DNA of 64,000 nucleotides, from NCBI GenBank assembly GCA_028753945.1, contig JAPNXP010000005.1:744001-808000 (forward strand), given 5' to 3'. Shown piece after piece: positions 1 through 13,200 of this stretch (positions are counted from its first letter, which is position 1; each line of letters begins with the position of its first letter). Under the pieces are notes generated by a model, which made no database searches, had not been told where the DNA came from, and saw nothing but the letters and a program-made list of their open reading frames with translations. Source of the stretch: Hexactinellida sp. DTS-2022 (lineage: Eukaryota > Porifera > Hexactinellida). A program made the translations under genes and the position numbers.

Positions 1-706
1 CTAGATAACACAAACAATAAATTGATGGTTACTAAATGGTTGAAATGGAATTATTAGAACACTCTGTACCAGGTTATTCAGAAATTTTCCAATGGCAAAG
101 TTTAAAATCATATGTTGAGGGAATAATTAAAGTAAGTTTACAGATAGGAAGAATCAGTTAACCATATGGGAAAGAATATACTTACAATATATAATCTGCC
201 TTTATAAGTGAGAGCTTTTCAACTGATGTCTACAGAAAGGAAAATATATTAAAATATCATTAAAATAGCCAACAACGACAACAACAACAACAATAACAAC
301 TACAAAATAATATTAATAATAATTTAAAAAAGGTCCTACTTATATATCGGCCAACACCTTTTCAAAATAAAACCCAGGCTTGAATTTCTGAGGTTTTCTA
401 ACAAATCGTTTATTCTAACTAACTACATATAATAAATGTACAAGAAATTCCAATTTTGTTGTATTTTATAATAATAATTATTATTATTATAATTTGTGCA
501 AGTAAACAAGTACAATAACAGAAAGTACTGCCTGAGAAATAGAGTACAAATACGGTTTATTCTAATTATATGATTTTTCTTAATTTATTTCCATGCAAAG
601 AATTGTTTAAAAACGGTATCGAATGTTTATGTAATTCCATAAAATAATAAAATTCGTTAATTTGAGTATTAACATTAAACAAGCTAAATAAAATGTATAA
701 ACTCAC
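1..706. other. Intron of the afadin-like gene, no exon seen
   Basis: This stretch holds AT-rich sequence, a short CAA-rich microsatellite (about 268-302), a palindromic MITE fragment with the CGGCCAACACCTTTT motif (about 332-400) and a degraded element with the AACCGGTTTTTCTAAC-like motif (about 397-623). I found no acceptor followed by a convincing coding frame. Confidence 0.5.
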
Positions 707-1232
707 TTGTATAGCAGAGGCTAGAGAGGAGGAGGCTTGATTGTAGAAATTGAGAGCTAATAAATCCTCTTTTCTTTGGGAGTGTAGGAATCCCTGAGAA
801 AGCATACAGGCTGGGATTAATTTCCCTTTTTCAGCAGAAATATCGAAATTCTTTGTCACAGCATTGATGAGATTATCAAAGTTTGAGATATTAAATAAAA
901 TCGAGTTTTTCTCGCTCGGACTCAAAGTCCCTACTGAACAGAATCCGTCGTCCGAATAGAGAGAAGTAGAATGCATATTCTGAAAATCTGTTTCAGAAAC
1001 GGATTCAATTGTAAACTTTTCCACGGTACTCTCTCCCAAAATAGGTATCGGAGTGGAGTGTAGTTGTGTGACGTCACTTTGGGGCTGCGATTCGTTTAGC
1101 TGAGCTGTCCAGTTGAGGTTGTAGTCCGGGTGGTGAAATTCGAAAGTTGGGTTCCTGTACATGAATAGGAACTTGTCACCTAGCTGGATAAGGTCTCCTG
1201 GATTGACCTGTAAATGTAAATAGAATTGTCAT

Positions 1233-1278
<46 letters not shown>

Positions 1279-4273
1279 TTAATATAATAAACTTAAATTT
1301 TACTACCGTATTTAGTACGGTATTTACTAATAGAGTGATATACAGTAGAACCTCGTTAGTATGAACACCAGGGGACCGTCAAAATGTGTCACATCCGGAA
1401 TTCGATAAACCGGTGTCACTTGTATTAAAAATGCTTTGAAAAGGACTGAAATAGTGTCCGTATTAACAAGAATATGATATTAACTGTGGCATAATAACGA
1501 GGTTCTACTATAGTCATCTGTTTAACACGTGAGTATTTAAGCACTATTAGAGAGAAATTTCAAAATTAGGATTATTACGTGACTTTTATCGCGCTATCCC
1601 AAAAAAGTAGACATTTAGGCAAAAACCATTTAAATAACTTCCAAATGAAATTATCAGTTAATTGCGAATACTAGTGACTCAATATCGCAATGTAACAACT
1701 ATATGTAAGTATGCTAGATATTCTTAATAACATATATATTCATATAGTCCCATAAAATGACACTATTCTGATATTCTAGAATATTAAAAGTGACTACAAA
1801 TACATTGGTTATCTTATGCATATAAATAATATTAATAACTTGGTTAAGACACAAAGTTAAGTACAATCAGGTCTGCTTATTGTGAACAATATTTCTTCTG
1901 TTAAATATGAACATATTTTTTTATAATGAATCCCAATTTAGCAACTTACATAAGGTTTGTATGAAGTGGAGTTCGCTTATTATGAAGTCTCTCTATTATG
2001 AACCCAATTATTGGTCCCTTTAATGTTCATGATAAAATAACCTGACTGTATCCATTTAAATCACCCATTTTATTATTGCATATAGAGCAAGGTGCAAAAA
2101 GTTATCATGGGACATAAATCAGTTGACAATAGATCATCTTTTTGGACAATTAAATTTTACATTAGAGCAATTTGAGGGAATTATTTAGATATCGGCCAAT
2201 AACATCTTTCCTAAATTTAATTTTCAGGCACTGGCAAGGTCAAAAATTCACCTTTGCGAAGCCGGGTTTTCTTATTAAAAGTGAGACCAATAGTACATAC
2301 AAAATCCCCAATTATATTTAAATACACCAGGTTACTTTGACCCGATTAAGCGGCAAAATCTATTAACCGAAAATATTTTTAGCCAAAATGTAATTCCGTC
2401 ATATAAATCATGTGAAATTTTGACCCGATTAAGCGGAAAAATCTATTAACCGAAAATATTTTTAGCCAAAATGTAATTCCGCCCTATAAATCCTGTGAAA
2501 CTTTGACCCGATTAAGCAGATAAATCTATTAACCGGTGGCTCTATTAAGCGGAGTCGACTGTACATATAACGACGTACCTTTGTAGAGAATATGACTTGT
2601 TTCCCGTTAACGAGCACTTTGGCATCTGCCACCGGTTCAATATGCATTGTCAGGTAGGGAGTGTCTGTTGTATTGGGGGAGAAGGATATTCTGCAGTGAG
2701 TATGCTTAATGTCCGTCCCTTGGATTGCTACGAAGGTACTGTTGTCTGTTAATCTGCCCTACAAACATAATTATGGTACAGTAAAACCTCCAAAAGTGAA
2801 CACCTCCAAGAAATGAACAAATCTAAAATATGAACACTTTTTCTCGGTCCCAAATTTTCCCCATTGCTTTAGACACACGTTATGATAAATCATGAAAAGT
2901 GAACACCTCTCAAAGTGAACATTTTGCTGGTCCCAGGGTGTTCACTTTCTATAGGTTTTACTGTATATACAATAATCCAAACCTCGTTAGTATGAACACG
3001 GTTAATACGAACACTATTTCAGTTCACTTCAATGCCTTTTCAATACAAATGATATTGGTTATTAAGAATTCTGGATAAGGCGAACATATTTTGACGGTCC
3101 CCTAGTGTTCGTACTAACGAGGTTCTATTGTAATAGCAAAAGCTTAATAGCTATTAGAGGAAAAATTAACAAGACATTTTTTTTCAAAAAGCTAAAGTTG
3201 TAGTTATTAGCAACAACATGTCCAATAAAATGATGAATCAAATCTATGATCAGTGGTGGGGTCATAAAGAGATAAATATCTAATTGCCAATAATTAAGTA
3301 AGTAAGTACATTCCATAGAAATAGGCGTGTTGCCAAGGTAACGCAATTGGGCTCAAACAATTTTAATACTGACATACGTAATTAAGATAGGATAGAAAGA
3401 GTCAGAAAACAACTTTACAATCACTCAATTTTAAGAAATATCCAAATAATGATTTTACTGAGTAAGTAATATTGGTAGATGAAAGGTTGTATGTAGCACA
3501 GTGATAATTATATTATAGAAATTAATATTGTGTTTCTCAATAATTTAATTAGCGTATTTAGAAAGTTGTTGAGAATTAGTCAAGTAAATACAAAAAATTA
3601 GTAATATTTAACTTTAATTAAATAATGAAACATTTGAATGTCTAACCAGTGGATCTCTAAAGTGTATAAAAATAGTTCGCTAATCGCTAAACCAAATTAA
3701 TTGATTTAAAACGGATAAAGTAGACTATCGTTAGTAGGAACACGGATAAGGCGAAATATCGGTTAAGGAGTACAAAGTTTAATTCCCCTAGCCTATACAA
3801 ATACATGCAAGTGACTCCGGTTAATACGAATTCAGGATAATACGAACAAATTTAGACGGTCCCCTGGTTTTCCTATTAACAAAATTTTGCTAAATCTTCG
3901 ATGTTAAGCTTACCTCTTTGTATTCACTGCCAATATACACAATATTGTCGTTGAGGTGTATGAGTAGAGAAGTTAGGATCGGATACGATCTCAGGGTTAG
4001 AAGAAATGGATATTCATTAGGGGTCTTGTGGAGATCCAAAAGATTGTTTATTTCCTCCTGTCTCGCTTCTCGATTGATAAGCGAAGATTCTCCTGTAAAC
4101 TCTAAATTATCCGGTTTTTCAATTTCAGTCGTAATCGCATTGCTAGTCGGTTCATTTGAGAATATTTGTGGTGGATCCAAAATGCATTCATTTTCAATTG
4201 AACCGTCATTTTCAAAATCAACATAAAAATCTTCACCAAAATTAACTGCTCGATATCTTTTGTTGAACGAAGT
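707..4273 (-). CDS. Afadin-like exons 5-7: FHA domain and start of DIL
   Basis: Exons 4273-3914 (120 codons), 2758-2579 (60) and 1207-707 (167) are all in phase 0. The FHA domain spans all three: PFLLTLRSYPILTSLLI and DNIVYIGSE in the first, IQGTDIKHTHCRI and VLVNGKQVIF in the second, GDLIQLGDKFLFMYRNP in the third. The rest of exon 7 is a disordered linker, then helices (NISNFDNLINAVTKNF, KLIPACMLSQGF). The donor at the left is CAA|gtgagt. No further exon could be seen between 1 and 706, so the next one is probably outside the window. Confidence 0.75.
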
Positions 4274-7200
4274 CTAAAATAAAAATAAAAATTAGCTTAC
4301 GAGTGTAAACTTTGTGGCTAATTACAAACATAATTAATCCACAATGCAACCAAATTGTTTACAAACAAGTTTACAATAAACTGTAAAAACAATCACTGGT
4401 AATATACAGTAATTGCTTACCACAAAAATTGTAAACTTAAAAGAATGTAATTTGAGGCTATTATTGTAGGAAAGAACACTCCAAAAATACAATTAAGAAT
4501 TCAGATTAACATTGAGCATCATAGCTTTAATTAAGATATTAAAGCATTGAGATAATTATGAATTTTGGGCAATATAATATCGAATTACCTTTTCACTGAA
4601 ACTTTCAGACATTTTTTTTCAGAAATCCTAGCGAATTAATGTTTTTATATTGAATGATGCTGGTCGATTTATAAGTAAGCCCTATGAAAATTTATTCGAA
4701 TATACCTATAGTAAACTCCCGTTATAACCAAGTCGGATATAACGAAATACCCGCTTATAACGAAATAGAGATTTTCTCCCAGAGCACTAAATGCAATTAT
4801 TATTATCCGCTTATAACGAATATCCGGATATAACGAAGGAATTTACAGGTCCCAAGCACTTCGTTATAACGAGAGTTCATTGCACTTAATTTAGGTTAAC
4901 TTGTACAAACATTATACTATACTATACTTACCGTTTCACTAGAAGAAACAGTTACACTCGAATGTTTCTTTAACTCAAATCTCCGCTCAATATCCGGACT
5001 AGCTTTACTCAAAGCATAAAGCGCGATTAATCTTTCCGCGCCGTCCAACCGTTTATCTTCCTCATGTACCCAAGCGAGAGATTTCGATCTTGGAATAGAA
5101 CTGTCTAATTTAGCAGTAGGGACTTCGTATAATCCGTATAACTCGTGTGACTCTTTCGCTAATCCCTCTAATTCCAATAACTTGCAAAGCGCTTGGTCTA
5201 CTGTAAGGTCATGGGTCAATAGCAGATTGCGACTAGTGCTATACTCATTACTGCCTGTGCTTATACAGAGGTGGATGGGAATAAATAAGTTGGGATGTTC
5301 GTATTCGTCAATGGTGGCACCAGGAGGCATTGTTGAGAACTTCCTAATCGGAGCGGGGATCTCGAAATCGTCAAATTCTTTCTTTTTACCTTTCCAACGC
5401 ATAATAGCACCAAAGCTAATATTCTTACGTAATTGGGTTCCTTTCGATTTAGAATAACTTTTGTTTCTACCTAAGGTACTTGCTCTTTCTTCTAATTGTG
5501 AACCCAGACTACTCTTACGAATTGTAACCGGTGTTAGAAATGGTTTCGCTGCATTTAACATTGGCGTGGATCCTCCTGTATTATTCGTGCTACTGGAGTC
5601 AGAACTCATTGTAGAAACCAGACTGTAGTTAGATGAAGAGTTTGGGTTAGATTTATAATCACTCGAGAAAAAACTATAAGAACTTATATTATAAATAATG
5701 TTGTTTAAGTGAACAGATAAGCTTGTACTATATATACAAGTGGTGTTCGCATAATAGCAAGTCGCATTTTGCACGAAATTTGCTTGTTAATAGGCGAACT
5801 TGCTATCATAGCACAAAATTAACAATAAATGCTCGCTTGGGGACTGAAAATAACTTGTTAATAGAGCAATATTGCTATTAGGCGAACACCACTGTATATA
5901 AGGTCATCAGTAATAAATGTGACTATATTTACAAATTATTATTATCATAAATTTTGCAGCAATTCTCAAATATGTAGCTTTTAATACCAAATTCAATTGG
6001 CATTTGTGTAAATGCAACTTGCTATTAGCCAAACTGTACTGTAATATTGTATACTAAACAACAAAATACAGTCAGGTTCTTTTATTATGAACATTCAAGG
6101 GACCAAAAATTGTGTTCATAATAGAGAGACTTCAAATAAGCGAACTCAACTTAATACAAACCCTATGTAAGTTGTTAAATAGGGACCATAGGGCTTGTTC
6201 AAAACGATAATATGTTTTATATAAAGTAGACGTAAAATTGTCACAAAAAACAGGCCTAATTGTTTTATACAAAACTGTAGAAAAGTACGTATTTAAATTT
6301 AATTAAATAAACTGCAACTATCCATACGTATTAATATGAATAGTAAAACAGTTCATTTTACACGTACTTTGTATAGAATAACGTGAAAATGTGTTACTCA
6401 ATGACTCATTACCGTTATGCTATTATAAACAGGAATTTCCTTATATAAATACATATCAATAACAGTGGGTTTCTCATATCACCTAACTTGATTCAAACAA
6501 TTAATCCAATTATAGCAATCAACAGACTATTTTCTACTAACTCAAATATTATGAAGAAGTAATTACAGTGTCTATAGTAGCCTATACCTTTACACTTTAC
6601 AGTATTTAACAAATGATTCATTAAGGGAATTAAATAATCAATTTACGTAGAAATTAAATTCTACAAAAGATGTGAAAAACAATAAGAAAACTACCTGGTG
6701 AGTTTAAGCATTGAATTTGGCGTTGAAGGGTTTGATTTCTGTTCAAATTTTCTATTATCTTTCAAGAGAAAATTCAAAATTTTCGAATTATTTGGAATAG
6801 ATATCGGTTGGTCTTCTGATGATAGAATAGTTTCACCTGAACAGAAATAGGTAAACAACAACAACAACGACAATAACAACAACAAACACAGGATCAAATC
6901 TCAGTACAAAAATTGTTCAAGCAAACTACCTTTTTTGAATAATAACAAATAATTGTAAGAAGTTTAATTCACAATCGTTTATTTAGTTATTGTATTAAAT
7001 TTCTTAGTGTAAGCTTATTATATAGATTCCTAAATGCTCACTACAGCATATTACAATTCAATGAATCTAATTGCGAGCAAATAGCACAAAATGTTTTGAG
7101 TCAGTCTATTCGAATGCTTTATATAACTAAGGATATGTAAACGTTGTATTAAATTAATATGCAAAATTGGCGATTGATAAATACACAGTGAACTCTCGTT

Positions 7201-10200
7201 ATAACGAAGTGCTTGGGAACTGTAAATTCCTTAATTATATCCGGATATTCGTTCTAAGCGGATTATAATTAACGCATTTAGTGCTCTGAGAAAATCTCCA
7301 TTTCGTTATATCAGACTTGGTTAAAACGGGAGTTCACTGTAAATAGTAATTATGGTGTTTTGGTATGGAATTAACCCCATTTGAACTGTTTTATTTAAGG
7401 TTTGATGTTTCTATTTTAAGCGTAGGAAATAAATGAGGGAAGTTCTATGTTAAAGTACAAACATAGGTTGGTGTTAAGTACTCAGGGTAATAAATATAAT
7501 TCACCCCTGCCTCCTTCAATTAGAATGTTTAACATTTTAAAACCCCAACCTAGCTACTAAGAAGAATACTACAGTAAACCCTCGTTAGTACGAACACCAG
7601 GGGACCGTCAAAATGTGTTCGCTTTATCCGGAATTAGTATTAACCAATACCATTTGTATTAAAATGCTTTGAAGGGGACTGAAATAGTGTTCGTATTACC
7701 CGTAATTTTCTATTAACCGTGTTCGTACTAACGAGAGTCTACTGTAGTATTTGGATGCTGATAATTTATAGACAATAAAATTATGAAAATGCATCGTTCA
7801 TAATAAATTGATTACCTTTAAAACCCTCAGAAAGAACAAAGGGTTAACCTAACATTTATATAATAACCTACAGTCTGTTTTAAAACATCAATCAGTAGTA
7901 CAAAAGATTATGAAATAAAATGAAGTTCAAAAGTGTATTGTACAGGTAGATTATTAGCAGTTGTGTAGGCGAAACATATGAATTATGTAAAATGGAACTT
8001 TTTGTGTATTGCACAAAAATAAGCTTTTTTAATCAACAATTTGCTCAAACGAATTTAATTCAATTGTTGGCTATATAGCACCTGGGTGTTAATATAAATA
8101 AATATTGGATATTTCTTCTCTTTATGAAAATTCAAATATATAATTAGAATTCACTCATTAAACTATGAACTTATATAATTATCACTTACTGATATTTGGA
8201 ACAGACAAATTACAAATACAAAGTGGTTGTAAATTGCGAAGTAAAGGGACCCTTAGTTTACTTCGTTATAAGCGGAATAAATCAACTTCTTTATTCGTCT
8301 GGGGTATATATACATTTATATGTACAGTAGAACCTCGTTAGTACGAACACCAGGGGACCGTCAAAATGTGTTCGCCTTATCCGGATTTCGTATTAACCAA
8401 TAACATTGGTATTGAAAAAGCTTTGAAGGGACTGAAATAGACTTCGTATAAACCGTGTTCATACTAACGAGGTTCTACTGTAATTTCGTTATTAGCAGGT
8501 ATTCGTTAAATCTGAATTCGATATAACGGGAGTTTATTTTATATAAATTGTAGCTTGTGAATTATTATAAAAATTGCTTGTTTCCATTAACTACTAACTT
8601 TATAAAATTTCGTGTATTAACTAATTTAAATAATCTCAAAAGTAGATCAAAACAATAAGGTTTGTCAGAAATATTGATCTGCTCAAACAAATAACAGCAC
8701 GATAAAATTACTGTGTTTAGAAAGCTATTTCTTGTTGGAAAGTACACGTACAATACTATGCAGAAAATACTATTGATTAATGAGCACAATTCCATCCTGT
8801 TCGATCGACATTTACATAAATAATTAAATCTAAATTTAACGGCAATACTTAAATTAACCTAACTTTCAAACCTATTGAATTAGTTAACTTAACAAATGAT
8901 TTGTTAATGCTAGTAGAAAAATTGATTTTCTCAGATCAAATAAACCAATAATCAAATGTATTCAGAAGGTGTGGTCGTTATTTTAATACAAGAAAGAAAA
9001 ACACTTTGATAAACCTAACATGTTTGATGTAAAGTTAACCATCTGTATACAGTGACAAGCTAGCTGTACTTATTTAATCAATTATTCCATGTACGCGCCC
9101 CGAGGTATATGTTTAGAGGTTTTCAACAGACAGTATACGTACGTAAGTTAATCATAATTATGTTTCTGAGAATGAACAAGTACAAGTAGCTTTCATTCAG
9201 ATAAAATTTCTGCGGGCCTAGATTAATTTGAGGTCGCTCACCACAGTGGCACGAAATGGTCAAATCCTGGAAGTAGCTATTTAGTTGTAAGGTAGCGCAT
9301 TAAACTATATTATTTACCTATGGGAAATCGCATTATTGGTAAAATACTTAATTTGTATTACGTCTATGGGAGCATCCTGAATTTAAGATTTCCGTTAAAA
9401 TTACGCGCCTGGATGAATGTATTTCAGGCGAATTGCGAGTTATTATAAGTTTTAGTGAAATAAGTATTGTGATTAGAATAAATAATTGGGTTATAAATTA
9501 AGAAAACACTTATTTATTCGCAGTTTAATTTTGTGTGTAATTTAAAACTTTCAACTATTATTTGGTAATTTAACAAGCATAATTACAAATACAGAGTTTA
9601 GTAAGTATCGATTGCAAATATTTTGGAATAAAAGCGATAGCACACAAATAGATCAGCAATTGGAAAGCTATTATAAACAATTAGAACCAAATTCTAACAA
9701 ATCTAAAACAGTACACCCTCGCTAATCCGAATGGGAGACTCAAAATATATTTCTAATAAAAGTGGGAATTAAAAAAAATACAGTATAGCTATATTACTAT
9801 GGAAGTATAACTAACAAGTTTCAGAAAAGTAGTATTAAAGTAGTAAACTATATGTTTTGTTCGGGATATAAAGGCATGGTTAACTTTGGTTCGGATTATT
9901 GAGGTTCTCATTATATAGATGGCATGGCTATAGAAATGTATTACTTTACTAATCCGAACGAATTTTAAATCAGAACACCACTGTTCGGATTAGCGAGGGT
10001 CTACTGTACTTGTAATTGTACAAATATTAAATTAATATTTTCGAGAACAAACACCATCAAAATTTTAAGACGAAATAATTATGAAGAGTAACGAAAATGC
10101 CATTGATAAATTGTTAAACCGTTATCAGACATTTATAAGATTGAATTATTACAAAACAATTCATGTTGCACTGTAAATCCCAGCTGATAAAATATACCAA

Positions 10201-13200
10201 CAAATCAAAGGAATTATAACTAATTACATTTTATTGGTAATTAAATGTAGTTATAAGTTGTTAATAAACTAAGAGGTAGTGGTTAAATATGTTTAATCGA
10301 GTTGTTTGTTAGTTTGTTGAATCATTTGTTAATTTGTTTGTATATTCATTTGTTAGTTAGTATGTTTGTTTGTTTGTGTATTTGTTTGTACGTCGTTTGT
10401 TTATCTGCTTGTATATTTGTTTGTTTAATTGTTTATTTGGATTTGGAATGAATATGGCAGTAATAATTTGAAATAAGTGGTTTAAACCTTGTTTAGGCAC
10501 AGCTGTAAAACGGGTTACGTTTTGAAGTGAATAGAAATACTAAAGTGTGTATGTAGACATGGTAAATCGTATGGTAATACAAGAAATAAAATGGGATAAG
10601 ATGAAAGAGCTTGTTATTACCGCTGGTTGATACGAAAAGATCTGAAAAGTTAGCAAAATGTATAATGTCTACATCATAAGAATAAGAGTGTATACAGCTG
10701 TGAATAATTAACAATCTGCGAATAATTATAATTATGTATATAATTGCAGACAATTTATTCATATTTGAGGTGGATAAGGTAAGGATCCCGGAAAAAAACG
10801 ATATTTTTCAAACAAATTAGATTTTTAGAATTTGAAATTAGGCGAAATCTATTTCAGACATAGTAATTCAACATAATATTACAAAGTATATTTACTTCTC
10901 AAATAACAATTGAATAGCTTTTATCAAATTTGAGTTATGTTAATTCAATTCAATGAATTATTATTCCCGAAATAATCAAATAAATCATTAATTTTGCCAA
11001 AAGGTCAGACATCATAGAGATTGTCTATTGAGTAGAACTCTGTTATAAGTTATAAGTACCTGTGTTAGTACGTACTAATTTGTTGTAACAAAGTTTGTAA
11101 AGCAGTATGTATTTATGTAGCGTAAACTCGGATAATACTTATTTTATAATCCCTCTTATATAATTGAATTTGTAAACGCACACGTATTTTAATTCAATTA
11201 ATAAATTCATTAAACCCCTATTCATTAATGAATGCGAAATTGACTTTCTGAATCCCAAATTGAGAGATTAAGCAGCCATATAATTAGCCAGTATTGCATT
11301 GACAGTTGAGTTACAAACAAAGACATCTGGGCATTCTATGTTAAACTTGAAATAACAGAAGTGAGCATTTAATCAGTTAATGGATAATTTGTATAATTCA
11401 TAATAACTGGGATAATCCAACCCTATTCATTGAATAATAATACAGTGAACTCCCGTTATAACGAAATGGATATTTCCCCAAAGCACTAAATGCATTAATT
11501 ATTATCCGCTTATAACGAATATCCGGATATAACGAAGGAATTTACAGATCCCAAGCACTTCGCTATAACTTGACTGCATAGTATACTAACAAATGCCAAT
11601 TTAACATAATATCCAACTTGTTTGAAACCGAATTACAAGATCATTTGGATACAATTATCTAAAGAATGCAAGAAAAGTAGATAATTCACGAATTTAGTCT
11701 ATAATTACCGTTCAAAACAAGCAAACTAGTTTGTGGATGAAATGTCCATACAAGTACATATTAGATGAAATAAATTTTATAAGCTTTCAATAGTTATAAT
11801 AAATTGGTATTGTGTAATTTCTTCTTTTGTATAACAACATGCCGGTTAAATGGAATTCCATTTGAAATTGATTGCTTGATTAATTGATGCAAAATACAAT
11901 AATATAATCTCGGTTTAAGGATATTAAAAATTTATCTAGATGACTTGTGAATATAGTATAAATTATTACATAATGAGACATAGCGTAAGACCATTGGTTT
12001 TAACACAATGGTATTAGATAATTAGATTTTGAATAATTTGAATAAATGAATCATTCAAATGAGAGACATAAGTTTAAGAGCATTTTGAATGATTAATTCA
12101 ATTAGATTTGTAAGATTTCGAATTAAAATAGAAGGAATTGGTTATACATTAGATCCTCGTTAGTACGAACACTGTTAATACGAACACTATTTCAGTCCCC
12201 TTCAAAGCCTTTTCAATACAAATGATACTGGTTAATACGAATTCCGGATAAGGCGAACGCATTTTGACGGTCCCCTGGTGTTCGTACTAACGAGGTTCTA
12301 CTATATATCAGCAACATATTTTTCCAATGTAATTTTAGCTTTAGGCACTGGCAAAGTCATAATTTTAACATCAACAATTCGTATTTAACAGGTGTAAGCG
12401 GATATATAAGCAAGCTCATATAATACAGTTCATGTAATAGCAAGCGCATTATGCACAAAATTTGCTTGCTAATAGTCAAATTTCTATTAGAGGAACACAA
12501 TTAACATTAAATGCTCGCTTGGGGACTGAAATAACTTGTTAACAGACAAATATTGTTATTAAGCAATTAGGCAACACTACTGTAGTTCAGAGGGAGTGTG
12601 AGATCAAATGTTAGTGGGTTTTAAAAGTAACCAATATACTCCATTAACTGGGATATTGCATTACTGTATAGTAGAGCAGATAAAATGGGATTAGGGTAGC
12701 TAATGATTTCACAGTTTAATCTATCTGGGAGGTGATTGGTTGAATTACAACCCAAATACTGAGAATAATTGTACACGGGTTGATTAATTTCTATTTTTAT
12801 AAGAATATTATTATCACAAAGGGAACATCAATAGTGAATATTGTTTGTAGTGGCATACTTATATATTGGCCGATACCTTTTTACATTTCAATATAAAAAA
12901 TGTATTTTTGATGTTAAAAATGACTTTGCCAGTGCCTAGAAAAGTTGTTGGCCGGTATACAGTAGAATCTCCTTAGAACGAACATCAAGGGACCGTCAAA
13001 ATGGTTTCGCCTTGTCCATAATTCATATTAATCATTATCATTTGTATTGAAAAGGCTTTGAAGGGGACTGAAATAGTGTCGTATTAACCCTTTTCGTACC
13101 AACGAAGTTCTACTCTACTGCATATATAAGTATTTCATTAGTTAATTATGTGTAAATACTTCCAGAACATTAATGGATTCATAATTTTGAACTGTACTAA

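Noticed and set aside
6837-6897. Leucine-rich signal-peptide-like start before ETILSSED
   Set aside because: It is a CAN-repeat microsatellite in the intron; a good acceptor (TTCAG) separates it from the exon.
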